From positions 1 to 64,000 of the forward strand of contig CAJXMD010000005.1 of the NCBI GenBank assembly GCA_913056165.1: a stretch of DNA of 64,000 nt. Reading direction: 5' to 3'. Every line of letters starts with the position of its first letter. Position 1 is the first letter of the stretch. This document shows positions 53,626-63,576 of this stretch, in pieces. Origin of the DNA: an uncultured Halieaceae bacterium (GTDB lineage Bacteria; Pseudomonadota; Gammaproteobacteria; Pseudomonadales; Halieaceae). A program made the position numbers and the translations under genes. The notes beneath the pieces are model-generated. The model ran no database searches, was not told where the DNA came from, and saw only the letters and a program-made list of their open reading frames with translations.

Positions 53626-54497
53626 AGTAAACCCGCCCTCGTCATCGCAGCACGCACTCGCTCGTAACAGGATGAATCCAATTCGGTCAGAGGGAGTCTG
53701 ATCCCCCTGTCAATCATGCTGGCCTCCGCCATCGCCCACTTCACAGGTATCGGGTTTGCCTCCAGGAACAGCGCACTGTTGAGACCTGCGATCTTATCAT
53801 TCTCTGTCACTGCCGCATCGAAGTCTCCCGCAAGAGCGAGGCGACAGACTTCTGCGACTATGGGTGCGGCAATGTTCGCTGTTACAGACACATTGCCTTT
53901 GGCTCCCGCACGCATCAGCTCAAGTGCGGTCTCATCATCTCCGGAAAAAACTGAGAACGTCTCAGGAAGACGGCTAATAAGCTCAGCGCCTCTCGCCACA
54001 TCACCCGTTGCGTCTTTAATCGCGACAATATTGCTGACCTCGCTCAAGCGAAGCACCGTGTCGTTGGACAAATCCACACCGGTTCTGCCGGGGACGTTGT
54101 AAAGAATAATAGGCAAGTTCACCGAAGATGCCACCTGGCAGAAGTGGCGATAAAGCCCCTCCTGAGGTGGCTTGTTGTAATAAGGAGTAACCAGCAGAGA
54201 ATAATCCGCCCCAACCTCAGCCGCTGTCACGGTTAGCTCTACTGCCTCATGGGTTGAGTTAGCACCCGTACCGGCCACGACGGGGATCCTGCCGGCAGCC
54301 TGCTCAACGGCAAATCGGATAACGTCACAATGTTCGGGGACAGTCAGGGTAGCACTCTCACCGGTCGTTCCCACGACGCCAAGCGCCGCTGTCCCGGAAC
54401 TCACATGGTATTCGACAAGCCTGGCGAGAGCATCCCAATCGATATCACCCTCGGTTGTCATTGGCGTTACCAGAGCAACGATACTTCCGGTTATCAT
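53622..54497 (-). CDS. dapA: 4-hydroxy-tetrahydrodipicolinate synthase
   Basis: 291 residues from ATG 54497. TIM-barrel lyase: GSIVALVTPMTTEGDIDW, GTTGESATLTVPEH, GTGANSTHEAVELT, YYNKPPQEGLYRHF, ILYNVPGRTGVDLS and the Schiff-base Lys in VAIKDATGDVARG. First committed step of lysine/DAP synthesis. It heads dapA-bamC-mbl and is divergent from the DUF3806 gene, with only 39 nt between them. Confidence 0.97.
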   Translation of the reverse strand: MITGSIVALVTPMTTEGDIDWDALARLVEYHVSSGTAALGVVGTTGESATLTVPEHCDVIRFAVEQAAGRIPVVAGTGANSTHEAVELTVTAAEVGADYSLLVTPYYNKPPQEGLYRHFCQVASSVNLPIILYNVPGRTGVDLSNDTVLRLSEVSNIVAIKDATGDVARGAELISRLPETFSVFSGDDETALELMRAGAKGNVSVTANIAAPIVAEVCRLALAGDFDAAVTENDKIAGLNSALFLEANPIPVKWAMAEASMIDRGIRLPLTELDSSCYERVRAAMTRAGLL

Positions 54498-54536
54498 CAA
54501 AGGTCCCGTAAACGAAGTGAAAAGTTAGCGAATGTC

Positions 54537-55100
54537 ATGGTGGCGCCATTATCCATTTCAACAGGCATTAAACAAGCGGCCAAATACCTGATAACCGTCT
54601 TGGGCCCGCTCTTTCTCATGTTGAGCGACCACGTAATGGCTCAGTCGTCTTCCTGGCTACAGCCCGGGGAAGTCGAATGGCGCACTGAATCCCTTTCAGC
54701 GATTGATCAGCAATTCATGGCAAGCCAGCGGCAAACTGTGGAGAGTCTAGCCAATAAGCTGGGCAGATCACTCTCCGGCACCACCCAACGAGATCTGGAC
54801 ACCCTGCAGCTTATTCTTGACCGCAAGCTCGTCCCACAGGAGGACATCCTCACTCTGCAGGCATTGGGGGTTGTACTTGGCGACTTGCTCGGCGACGAGC
54901 TTAACATGCAATGGGTGGTCTACCGCGATCGAGCCGGCAGATCACGTGCCCTCCGATACCTGAGCACTGACATTTTTATCTTTCCTGTTACCCTGATTTC
55001 ACGGCGCTGGTCGGTAGGTAGTGACAAGGCCGTCACCACTATTTATCAGGATACGTATGACGCCACAGCCAACCGGTTACCCGGCGCTTCGTGGCGGTAG
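54537..55100 (+). CDS. DUF3806-like exported protein
   Basis: 187 residues from ATG 54537, the first start after dapA; the track ORF begins inside dapA. A signal peptide (KYLITVLGPLFLMLSDHVMAQ) suggests a periplasmic protein. The body has WRTESLSAIDQQFMASQRQTVESLANKLG and TLQALGVVLGDLLGDELNMQWVVYRDRAGRSRAL (in part), the pattern I associate with DUF3806. No function is known. The ribosome binding site is weak. Confidence 0.78.
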   Translation: MVAPLSISTGIKQAAKYLITVLGPLFLMLSDHVMAQSSSWLQPGEVEWRTESLSAIDQQFMASQRQTVESLANKLGRSLSGTTQRDLDTLQLILDRKLVPQEDILTLQALGVVLGDLLGDELNMQWVVYRDRAGRSRALRYLSTDIFIFPVTLISRRWSVGSDKAVTTIYQDTYDATANRLPGASWR

Positions 55101-55157
55101 TCGGTTCACGCGGCTCAAGCTCAGGACGACCGGCATCTCAAATCTGCTTTGAGACAA

Positions 55158-55868
55158 TCAGGCGGATCTCGCTGGCCAATTAAAGCTTCGCTGATACTCG
55201 TAGCGCCCCATTGTCAGGGTCGTGCGATGACAGGGGTCACCCAGCGCCGGATTGCCCTCCTCGTAGCCGTGATCCCCGGGGTAGAGAAACACTCGGTCCT
55301 CCCCCGCCGCTCTGATTTTTGGAAAGAAAAATGGCGGTTCCCGTTGCCCCACCGCGTCCCATAACGTTGGGAGATCCGGGTACCGAGCCACGTCAATTAA
55401 CGACACCAGTGTTGGGGGGGCTACTACCAGTTCGCCCTCATTCTGCAGGAGTACCGCTCTATCGGCAGGTATCCACTGGAAGTCGACAATTTCGTCGCCA
55501 TCAACAACAGGTAACTCAGATCCGGTATGTGGCGCCAAAAAGAAACGGGTATCGAAGCGGTACTTAACGATCTCTGGGGTGAGCCACCGGGAGAAATAAA
55601 CAAGGTCTCTGCCCGGCACATGTAGGCTGGTTTCCTCCTGAAGCTCCCTGAGCACTGCAGACACAGACCGGGAGTAATCATCGCTACCACCGTCTGTCTC
55701 ATCGACTTTGCCACCGGGAAAAACCCAGGCACCGCCCATGACCCGTAATTCAGGGTTCCGACGAAGCAGTAAACACTCGATGCCCTGTGCCCCCTCCCGG
55801 GCCAGAATTAGCGTGGCTGAGAGCTTTGCCTCCGGCACCGGATCGTTTTTCTTGTTCAGCTCTATCAT
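55158..55868 (-). CDS. Nudix hydrolase
   Basis: 236 residues from ATG 55868, overlapping the sppA stop by 1 nt (TAATG). The Nudix box is spread by an insertion: FPGGKVDETDGGSDDY, then AVLRELQEETSL. The WVFPGGKVD opening and the RWLTPEIVKYRFDTRFFLA block are of the NUDT7/NUDT19-like group, which often acts on CoA or NDP-linked compounds. A cytoplasmic housekeeping role is likely. Confidence 0.9.
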   Translation of the reverse strand: MIELNKKNDPVPEAKLSATLILAREGAQGIECLLLRRNPELRVMGGAWVFPGGKVDETDGGSDDYSRSVSAVLRELQEETSLHVPGRDLVYFSRWLTPEIVKYRFDTRFFLAPHTGSELPVVDGDEIVDFQWIPADRAVLLQNEGELVVAPPTLVSLIDVARYPDLPTLWDAVGQREPPFFFPKIRAAGEDRVFLYPGDHGYEEGNPALGDPCHRTTLTMGRYEYQRSFNWPARSA

Positions 55869-57708
55869 TAAAAATTGCCCAGACAATCCAGGCAGCGCAA
55901 ATACATATTTCGAGGGTCCTGCAGGCTATCGACAAATTTAAGCGCGGGACTGAACTGCGCTGCGTAGCGCTGCAAGGTTGAAAAACCGGGGATATGAACG
56001 GCACCAAATTCTCTACCGAGCTGTTCGAGAATCAGTTGTTCCGGGCTGATCGGTGTCCCGAATAATCGAGTTCGCGGGTCATCCAGGGAGGCAAGCTGAG
56101 CGGCACTGTCGATGGCGTCATAGAGACCACCCAAAGCATCCACCAAACCAATCTCCAGGGCGTCTTCTCCACTCCAAACCCGGCCCCCAGCAACGGCTTC
56201 AACCGCGTCAACCTGCATATTCCGACCTGAGGCAACCAAGCCGATGAAATCCTTGTAGATATTTCCGACAAGGCTCTGAATGATGCGCTCGCCTGCGGGC
56301 TCTATCCCGGTATCGACCCTCGCAACGGTTGCAAGCTCGGTGGTTTTAACGCCGTCAACACCCACCTCTACCCGGTCGTAGAGACGCTCGAGAGTGGGAA
56401 AGGCCGCGAAAACGCCAATGCTGCCCGTAAGGGTCGTACTCTGCGCCCAAATTTGATCCGCTTCCGCCGCAATGTAGTAGCCTCCTGACGCCGCAAGAGG
56501 CCCCATAGAAACAACGATAGGTATCTCCCGCTCTTTGATTTCGAGCAGTCTTTGTCGCATGACCTCTGCTGCAAAGACACTTCCGCCCGGGGAATTTATT
56601 CTCAACACGATAGCGGCCACAGTCTCATCTGCTATGGCCGCATCAAGTTGACCCACGACGGTCTGGGCACCAGCAAAGCCCTGACCGCTATCCCCCGGAA
56701 TCATTTCTCCCTCAACGACAACCACAGCAATTGTGCCGGGATCCTCAGCGGCATCCGTCGGCTCCTCCAGTGCTGATAAGTAGTGGTCTACCGTGATGGC
56801 CTGATAATCCTCAGCCTCCTCATTGCCGCTGATGATTTTTGCAAGAAGCGCTTCCCGCCCGGATTCATGCTGCAACTCATCGATTAACCCCGCATCCACC
56901 ATGAGTTTCGACGCGTCGCCACCAGCCTGTTCGAGTTGCTCAGGAAAGGTATTGATAAACGTCTCAAGTTCACCAGGCGCCAAACCTCTCCCTTGTTCGA
57001 CCTGTTCCGCATACAGACGCCATAGGTCGCCAAGCCAGGCTCCCACCACCTCACGTTGCTGAGGTGACATATCATCGCGCAGGTAGGGTTCTACCGCTGA
57101 TTTATTCTCCCCAACCCGAAACACATTCATGGTCAGATAAATATTGTCGAGAAATTTCCTGAGATAGTTGCGATAAAAGGCAAATCCAGTCAGCTCAAGC
57201 CCACCCTCCGGATTCATCACTACGGTATCGGCTTGAGACACCAGCAAGTAATGTGCCTGAGAAAAATAATCGCCGACTGCGATGACGGGCTTTCCTGTCG
57301 CTTTGAACAGCTCAAGGCTGGAAATTAACTCCATCGCATGAGCGGTGCTCAGGGCTGGTAACTCCTGAAGATCCAGAATGACCGATGTAATCCGCTCATC
57401 TTCGGCGGCGCTGCGCAGTGCGCGTGTGAGACTGAATAGCAGCACCTCACCCTCATTGGCCTGCAACAGAGCATCAACCGGCTCACGCTGAGATCGGTTT
57501 TCGACAATCATTCCCGATGGAGCCACAAGCAGTGCGGTGCTCTCCGGAATCGGCTCCGGTTGAACCTCCTGAATGGCAAGTGCAATGATCGCACCCACGT
57601 AAATGATGACCACCAGCGGAACGAGTGTTACCACCACCCGGTTAAATCCCTTTATGCCACGCCACAGACCCAGTACTAACGCTTTAAACCAACGCCACAA
57701 AAACACAA

Positions 57709-57712
<4 letters not shown>
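55868..57712 (-). CDS. sppA: Signal peptide peptidase SppA, 67 kDa type
   Basis: 614 residues. N-terminal membrane anchor (VVVTLVPLVVIIYVGAIIALAI) and two tandem S49 domains. The catalytic Lys is in FRVGENKSAVEPYLRDD near residue 203 and the nucleophile Ser in PIVVSMGPLAASGGYYIA near 408. Degrades signal-peptide remnants in the inner membrane. Overlaps the upstream DUF2069 gene by 4 nt. Confidence 0.95.
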
Positions 57713-58781
<1,069 letters not shown>

Positions 58782-58796
58782 CTAAGGTAGCCGACC

Positions 58797-60032
58797 ATGC
58801 CGTTTCACCCATGGGTTCAAAAGCCGGTCAACGGGATAGCATACCTCGCTAGCCGCTACCGGACAGACAGATGCGCAGAAATATCCGCAGCGCTGGTTTA
58901 CATGAGTCTGTTCGCGTTGGTGCCCTTGCTGACCCTTACCTACACGGTGGGATCGGTTATTCCAGGCGCGGCGGGACTCCAAGACCAGCTTCAGGAATTT
59001 TTGGTGGACAATCTGCTGCCCGAAGCATCCAGGGGCGTGGCCGATTACCTAGCCCAATTCTCGCAGCAAGCCAAAAATTTGACGGGAGTGGGATTGGGAA
59101 TTCTGGCGGTCACTGCCATTTTGATGCTGCGAAATATTGAGCGCGCGTTCAATAATATCTGGCATAACCAAAAAAACAGAGGCGCGGTTTCGAGCTTTCT
59201 CCTCTACTGGGCCGTTCTGAGTTTGGCTCCTGTGATCATCGCAATTGTCGTGGGCACACAAGCCTATCTTTACGCGGCGGCGCACTTCATTACCGATCTT
59301 GAGCCTTACGGTATCAGTGAATTTTTACTGTCGACGGTGCCTTATTCCCTCGGCGCACTGGGTTTAGCGGCGCTCTATCTGGCAGTACCTAACTGCTCGG
59401 TACCGGTAACACACGCGCTGATCGGTGGCTTTGCGGTGGCACTGGCCCTGACGATTGCACGGAAGCTGTTTACCTTGCTGATCGCCAAATCCAGCTACAC
59501 CCTAATTTACGGTGCTTTCGCTGCCGTGCCGATTTTCCTCCTCTGGCTCTATATCACATGGAACATCATCTTGATTGGCGCGATCGGGGTGCACGGGCTC
59601 TCCGCTTATCAAAGTAGCGCTCAAGCTCAACGACCCCTGCTACTCAAAACCTTGGATGTGCTCTTTTTGCTCTGGCAGACACAGCAAAGTGGAGGCGCTT
59701 TACGCGAGCTAGCTATTTTGGGCGATCGAAGTGTCAGTAAAACAGGAATTGACAGCGACAGCTGGCGCACTATTCGAGACAAATTGATAGACAGCAACAT
59801 GATTATGCAGAATCAGCAGGGCCATTATCTGTTGTGTGTTGATCCTCACAATGTCTCGGTTGCAGACGTCTATAAACTACTTCGCGAAGAGCAGGATCTA
59901 GGGTCATCCGCCGAGCAAAACGAGCACCGGTGGCAAGAAATAGCCCTTGAAATGCTCTCGGGATATCGAGAAATGCGGGCAAAAGAGCTCAGCCTGTCTC
60001 TCGCCGATTTATTTGCGGCCCCTCGCACGTGA
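58797..60032 (+). CDS. YihY/UPF0761 (BrkB-like) membrane protein
   Basis: 411 residues with about six membrane segments in the first 290. Family marks: RCAEISAALVYMSLFALVPLLTL, VLAVTAILMLRNIERAFNNIW, LYLAVPNCSVPVTHALIGG, and YGAFAAVPIFLLWLYITWNIILIGA. A hydrophilic C-terminal domain of about 120 residues resembles a winged helix. Transport or envelope function is suspected in the literature but not settled. Overlaps the next gene by 4 nt. Confidence 0.92.
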   Translation: MPFHPWVQKPVNGIAYLASRYRTDRCAEISAALVYMSLFALVPLLTLTYTVGSVIPGAAGLQDQLQEFLVDNLLPEASRGVADYLAQFSQQAKNLTGVGLGILAVTAILMLRNIERAFNNIWHNQKNRGAVSSFLLYWAVLSLAPVIIAIVVGTQAYLYAAAHFITDLEPYGISEFLLSTVPYSLGALGLAALYLAVPNCSVPVTHALIGGFAVALALTIARKLFTLLIAKSSYTLIYGAFAAVPIFLLWLYITWNIILIGAIGVHGLSAYQSSAQAQRPLLLKTLDVLFLLWQTQQSGGALRELAILGDRSVSKTGIDSDSWRTIRDKLIDSNMIMQNQQGHYLLCVDPHNVSVADVYKLLREEQDLGSSAEQNEHRWQEIALEMLSGYREMRAKELSLSLADLFAAPRT

Positions 60033-60481
60033 AGATACCGATAAGTCGCCCACTGCGAACCCTGTTGCTCCTTGTGTTGCTGATGCCCGGCTGTGATTCA
60101 TCGATAGCCCCCGTTCCCGACGAGGGCACTTGGCGCTTAGTGAATTACTGGGCCGCATGGTGCAGTCCCTGCCGGGAGGAAATTCCTGAACTTAACGAGT
60201 TCGATAACACAACAAACGTTGTTGTGCTCGGGGTTAACTACGACGGCGTTAAGGGAGATGCTCTGACAGAACTGTTGCGAGATTTCGACATAAGATTTGA
60301 CAACCTTGATGAAGACCCGGCCAAGGCACTGGGTATCTCGCGGCCCCGCGTGCTACCCACAACCCTGGTGCTCGATCCGGCAGACAATGTGGTCGGCACA
60401 CTGACGGGACCGCAGACTCAGGAGAGCCTGAGGGAGTTCCTGAGTCGACACGGCTGGTCGGACAAAAAAAACGCCGGCTAA
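60029..60481 (+). CDS. TlpA-like thioredoxin-fold lipoprotein
   Basis: 150 residues from GTG 60029. A lipobox signal (LLLLVLLMPGCDSS) anchors the protein. The thioredoxin domain has NYWAAWCSPCREEIPELNEF with a CSPC redox centre, VLGVNYDGVKGDAL, and the cis-Pro turn in RVLPTTLVLDP. A periplasmic thiol reductase, perhaps for cytochrome c maturation or oxidative damage. Translationally coupled to the YihY gene. Confidence 0.92.
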   Translation: MKIPISRPLRTLLLLVLLMPGCDSSIAPVPDEGTWRLVNYWAAWCSPCREEIPELNEFDNTTNVVVLGVNYDGVKGDALTELLRDFDIRFDNLDEDPAKALGISRPRVLPTTLVLDPADNVVGTLTGPQTQESLREFLSRHGWSDKKNAG

Positions 60482-60491
60482 TAAGCCGGCG
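60464..60491 (-). terminator. Intrinsic terminator read by the queD transcript
   Basis: On the minus strand CGCCGGC-TTATTA-GCCGGCG is followed by eight T, a canonical terminator. It lies inside the last codons of the TlpA-like gene and about 190 nt beyond the queD stop. The 203-nt gap 60482-60684 otherwise shows nothing I can name. On the plus strand the same hairpin has no U run. Confidence 0.85.
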
Positions 60492-60684
60492 AATGAAGGA
60501 GCCACTCAAATCGGGGGAAATCTGAAGCCAGATTTCGGCTGCCGCGACGTTTCCCGTGTGTCTTCCCCGGATCGACACCATCGCAACTGTCAGTAGTAAG
60601 ACCCGTGATGAATGGATAAGTTCCGCTGGATCGCAAAATATTTTTAAATTGTGGGAAGCCGTTAACACTCAACATATCAATGAG

Positions 60685-61164
60685 TTATGCCGTCCAGATT
60701 GCGGAGCCTGCCTGTCCGGCTCCGGATGAGACACTGAGCTCTACCTCAACCAGCGCCTGATCCTGACTATCATTTACAAGCTTTTCCAGAAGGTAATGCG
60801 CCAGCGCCTCAACAGTTACATTGGAAATTGGGAGCAATCGGGTTTCATCCGCAGGGAACTTGAGGGTGCGGCCATCAAAGCCGACCCAAATCTCATCCTC
60901 AACCACCTCCACGCTTTGATGGGGCGAATCGGCAGCCACCAACATATACTCATCCAGCGGCTCGCACAGGGCTGCAAGTTTGCGCTTGTACACATTGTAG
61001 TCGGCAGAAAAACCGTTATCTCCCATTTCGGCCACGATACGAGCCGACACAGAGTAGTTATGCCCATGAAGACGCTCGCGATCCGAAGCGCTAAATATTG
61101 TGTAGTGCGCTGCAGAGAATTTGTGAGCTTCTTTATCAATATATAAGGTTGTCAGGCGAGACAT
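60685..61164 (-). CDS. queD: 6-carboxy-tetrahydropterin synthase QueD-like protein
   Basis: 159 residues from ATG 61164 (AAAGG upstream). T-fold enzyme with zinc ligands in AHKFSAAHYTIF and RLHGHNYSV, and the ISNVTVEALAHYLLEKL block with a conserved Glu. Makes the first pterin intermediate of queuosine, or a 6-pyruvoyltetrahydropterin-like product. The plus-strand SDR and YhhQ genes next to it fit the queuosine context (YhhQ) and, more loosely, pterin reduction (SDR). Confidence 0.88.
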   Translation of the reverse strand: MSRLTTLYIDKEAHKFSAAHYTIFSASDRERLHGHNYSVSARIVAEMGDNGFSADYNVYKRKLAALCEPLDEYMLVAADSPHQSVEVVEDEIWVGFDGRTLKFPADETRLLPISNVTVEALAHYLLEKLVNDSQDQALVEVELSVSSGAGQAGSAIWTA

Positions 61165-61398
61165 GCTATGACCTTTTGCAGCCGTGACTGAGCGGAGCAT
61201 GTTGGTGAATCAGATCGTCGAGTGCAAGCCTTTTTGACGCGATCCGCCGACACCCACTTTGCGTACTGGCTAATAGTCAGTGCATAGTTAGTTTGGGATG
61301 ACCATCGGCTCGGCGTCTCTTCACCAGAAGCAACTTACCAAAAGCGCTTGGGTAATACTGGTTGGACAACTATCTCGGACCTACAGTAAAGGAGTCTC

Positions 61399-62109
61399 AT
61401 GACCAAACTCGCGATCATTACGGGAGCCAGCTCAGGGATTGGTATGGCGTCAGCCCGCCAGTTACTGAATGACGGCTTTCACGTCATCAACGTGTCGCGA
61501 CGGCCCTGCACCCTCGAGGGTGTTACCAACATCTGTGGCGATCTCAGCGAGACCGACAATATCCATCTCCTCGCCGGCCAGATTATCGCGGTCATTGAAC
61601 AGCAGGAGGCTACCAGCGTCTGTGTCGTTCACAACGCGGCGCTGATGCTCAAGGATTCGGTAGGCGACACCTCAGACGAAGATCTGCTGCGAGTGCTACA
61701 GATTAACGTGGTGGCGATCAATGCTCTCAACCGAATATTGCTACCTCACCTGCCGTCCACATCGAGCTTGCTCTTCGTTGGCTCGACGCTCTCTGAAAAA
61801 GCGGTTGCGGGTGCTTTCAGCTACGTCGTAAGCAAGCATGCCCAGCTGGGGATGATGCGAGCCACCTGTCAGGATCTCATGGGGAGAGGTATTCATACCG
61901 CACTGATCTGCCCCGGGTTTACCGATACCGAGATGCTTCGAGGTCATGTCGGAAATAATCAGGATATCATTCAGTCTATTAGCGGACTCAACAGTTTTAA
62001 TCGGTTGGTAGCGCCCGAGGAGATCGCTCGCCTGGTTGGCTGGTGCCACGAAAACCCCGTCATTAACGGTTCGGTTCTTCATGCCAACCTGGGTCAGGTC
62101 GAAAGCTGA
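61399..62109 (+). CDS. Short-chain dehydrogenase/reductase
   Basis: 236 residues. Classical SDR: IITGASSGIGMASARQLL for NAD(P), VVHNAALMLKDSVGD, Ser in LLFVGSTLSEKAV, and YVVSKHAQLGMMRA with the YxxxK pair. PGFTDTEML follows. The loop pattern recalls sepiapterin/benzil reductases, and the gene lies between queD and yhhQ, so reduction of a pterin carbonyl is a possible but unproved role. It follows queD divergently after 234 nt. Confidence 0.85.
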   Translation: MTKLAIITGASSGIGMASARQLLNDGFHVINVSRRPCTLEGVTNICGDLSETDNIHLLAGQIIAVIEQQEATSVCVVHNAALMLKDSVGDTSDEDLLRVLQINVVAINALNRILLPHLPSTSSLLFVGSTLSEKAVAGAFSYVVSKHAQLGMMRATCQDLMGRGIHTALICPGFTDTEMLRGHVGNNQDIIQSISGLNSFNRLVAPEEIARLVGWCHENPVINGSVLHANLGQVES

Positions 62110-62111
62110 TT

Positions 62112-62894
62112 ATGTTGGCAGATGCTGCTCTGCGGGAGCGACGGGAACGGGTCTTTATCATCCTCGCGGCGGTCTTCCTGGGCTCGATGACGCTGCTGAA
62201 CGTTGTGGGAATTACCCGCTTCATTCAGCTTGGCCCTTTGGCGCTTGCCGTGGGCGTGCTCCCGTATCCGCTCACCTTTTTATGTACCGATCTAATTTGC
62301 GAGCTTTATGGTCGGGCGCGGGCAAATTTCCTTGTGTCGGTGGGTCTGGGCCTAAATGTTTTGGTCCTGATTGTCATGACGCTGGGGAGCATCGCGCCAG
62401 CGGTACCTCCTGACACCATGCCGCCCTGGCAGCTACTGCAGCTGGCTGATGCGGTCGCCCTGCCCAATGGCAGCATGGCCAGCGGACACATCGAATTATT
62501 TCAGCTGATTTATGCCACCACCTCCGGCGCCGTGTTCGCTTCTATGCTGGCGTACGTCGCAGCTCAATATTGCGATGTCCAGCTATTTCATTTTTGGAAA
62601 CGGCTGACGCGAGGGAAACATCTCTGGCTGCGCAATAATTTCAGCACGCTGATCAGCCAACTGGTGGACTCTGTCATGGTGGTGCTAGTGACCTTCGGCG
62701 CGGTTTATTGGCGAGGGGAGATAACCATCAATACACTTCTGGTGTTGGTGGGGAGTAACTACGCCTTCAAAGCACTTGCAGCCCTCGTAGATACCGCACC
62801 TCTGTACCTTCTGGTCCGCTGGCTTCGCGGCTATCTGCATCTGGGGCCCGATGACTACGCCGTCACCCTTACGGATCCATCGACACCAGCTTAA
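62112..62894 (+). CDS. yhhQ: Queuosine precursor transporter
   Basis: 260 residues, polytopic membrane protein of the YhhQ/VUT-1 family. GPLALAVGVLPYPLTFLCTDLICELYGR (in part) is the hallmark, followed by ASMLAYVAAQYCDVQLFHFWKR and LRNNFSTLISQLVDSVMVVLVTFG. Imports queuine precursors such as preQ0/preQ1. It starts 2 nt after the SDR stop. It converges on hda with a 26-nt overlap. Confidence 0.93.
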   Translation: MLADAALRERRERVFIILAAVFLGSMTLLNVVGITRFIQLGPLALAVGVLPYPLTFLCTDLICELYGRARANFLVSVGLGLNVLVLIVMTLGSIAPAVPPDTMPPWQLLQLADAVALPNGSMASGHIELFQLIYATTSGAVFASMLAYVAAQYCDVQLFHFWKRLTRGKHLWLRNNFSTLISQLVDSVMVVLVTFGAVYWRGEITINTLLVLVGSNYAFKALAALVDTAPLYLLVRWLRGYLHLGPDDYAVTLTDPSTPA

Positions 62895-63564
62895 GAGATG
62901 CGATCAACGGTACGGTAATTGCTCGGCCTCGGGCCAGCCCCTCGCGATCTAACTCTTCGAGCAACGACATGATTGCAGGGACCGAGCGAGGCGCCCTGGC
63001 GAGCAGGTAACTCAGGACATCGGGGGCCAATGTGATACCTCGCCTTGCCGCCCGAAAGGCGAGAAGCGCTTCGATTTCAGCATCATCAAAGCGAGGCAAT
63101 TGATAAATCGTGAGGCTGCCCAGCCTTGAGCGCAGATCCGGCAGCATCGATTCAAGCGTTGCGGGAGCCCCAGCGGCCGCATATATCTGGGGGAGTCCGG
63201 CATCGCGGCGCTGATTGAAACAGTGAAACAGGGCTTCTTCCCATGGGGTTCCGATGGCTCTATCCACATCGTCGATTGCCAGCAATGTCAACGCCCGATG
63301 ATTCTCCAGCAAGGCCTCAGGAGGTATGCCCTCAAGATCTTGGAGAGGTAGATACAAGGCATCGCTACCATGGTGATGACAGAGCGCCTGGAGCAAGTGG
63401 CTTTTTCCGGTGCTGGGCGATCCCCACAGATAAACTGAGTTACTCCCGCCCCGGGTCAGGCTGGCTACCTCCTCCATCAATACGTCGAGAGACCCGCGCT
63501 TCATAAAGTTATCCAGCGTGAGCTCATCATCCATGGGAATGGAAAGCGGAAGTTGCGCTACCAC
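62869..63564 (-). CDS. hda: DnaA regulatory inactivator Hda
   Basis: 231 residues. DnaA-related AAA+ protein that, with the sliding clamp, triggers ATP hydrolysis by DnaA. The clamp-binding motif QLPLSIP is at residues 4-10. Walker A GSPSTGKS, Walker B LLAIDDVDRA, sensor region LRSRLGSLTIYQL, and domain III LARAPRSVPAIMSLLEELD. Follows the AI-2E permease gene by 12 nt. Confidence 0.95.
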   Translation of the reverse strand: MVAQLPLSIPMDDELTLDNFMKRGSLDVLMEEVASLTRGGSNSVYLWGSPSTGKSHLLQALCHHHGSDALYLPLQDLEGIPPEALLENHRALTLLAIDDVDRAIGTPWEEALFHCFNQRRDAGLPQIYAAAGAPATLESMLPDLRSRLGSLTIYQLPRFDDAEIEALLAFRAARRGITLAPDVLSYLLARAPRSVPAIMSLLEELDREGLARGRAITVPLIASLKLVSMDP

Positions 63565-63576
63565 CAGTGCTGCTCC

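Noticed and set aside
60478-60675. 65-residue minus-strand ORF
   Set aside because: It runs into the terminator hairpin, has no recognisable ribosome binding site or family text, and fills the gap behind queD by chance.
61165-61398. Possible preQ1 riboswitch upstream of queD / SDR
   Set aside because: I looked for the short preQ1 aptamer pattern on both strands and saw none.
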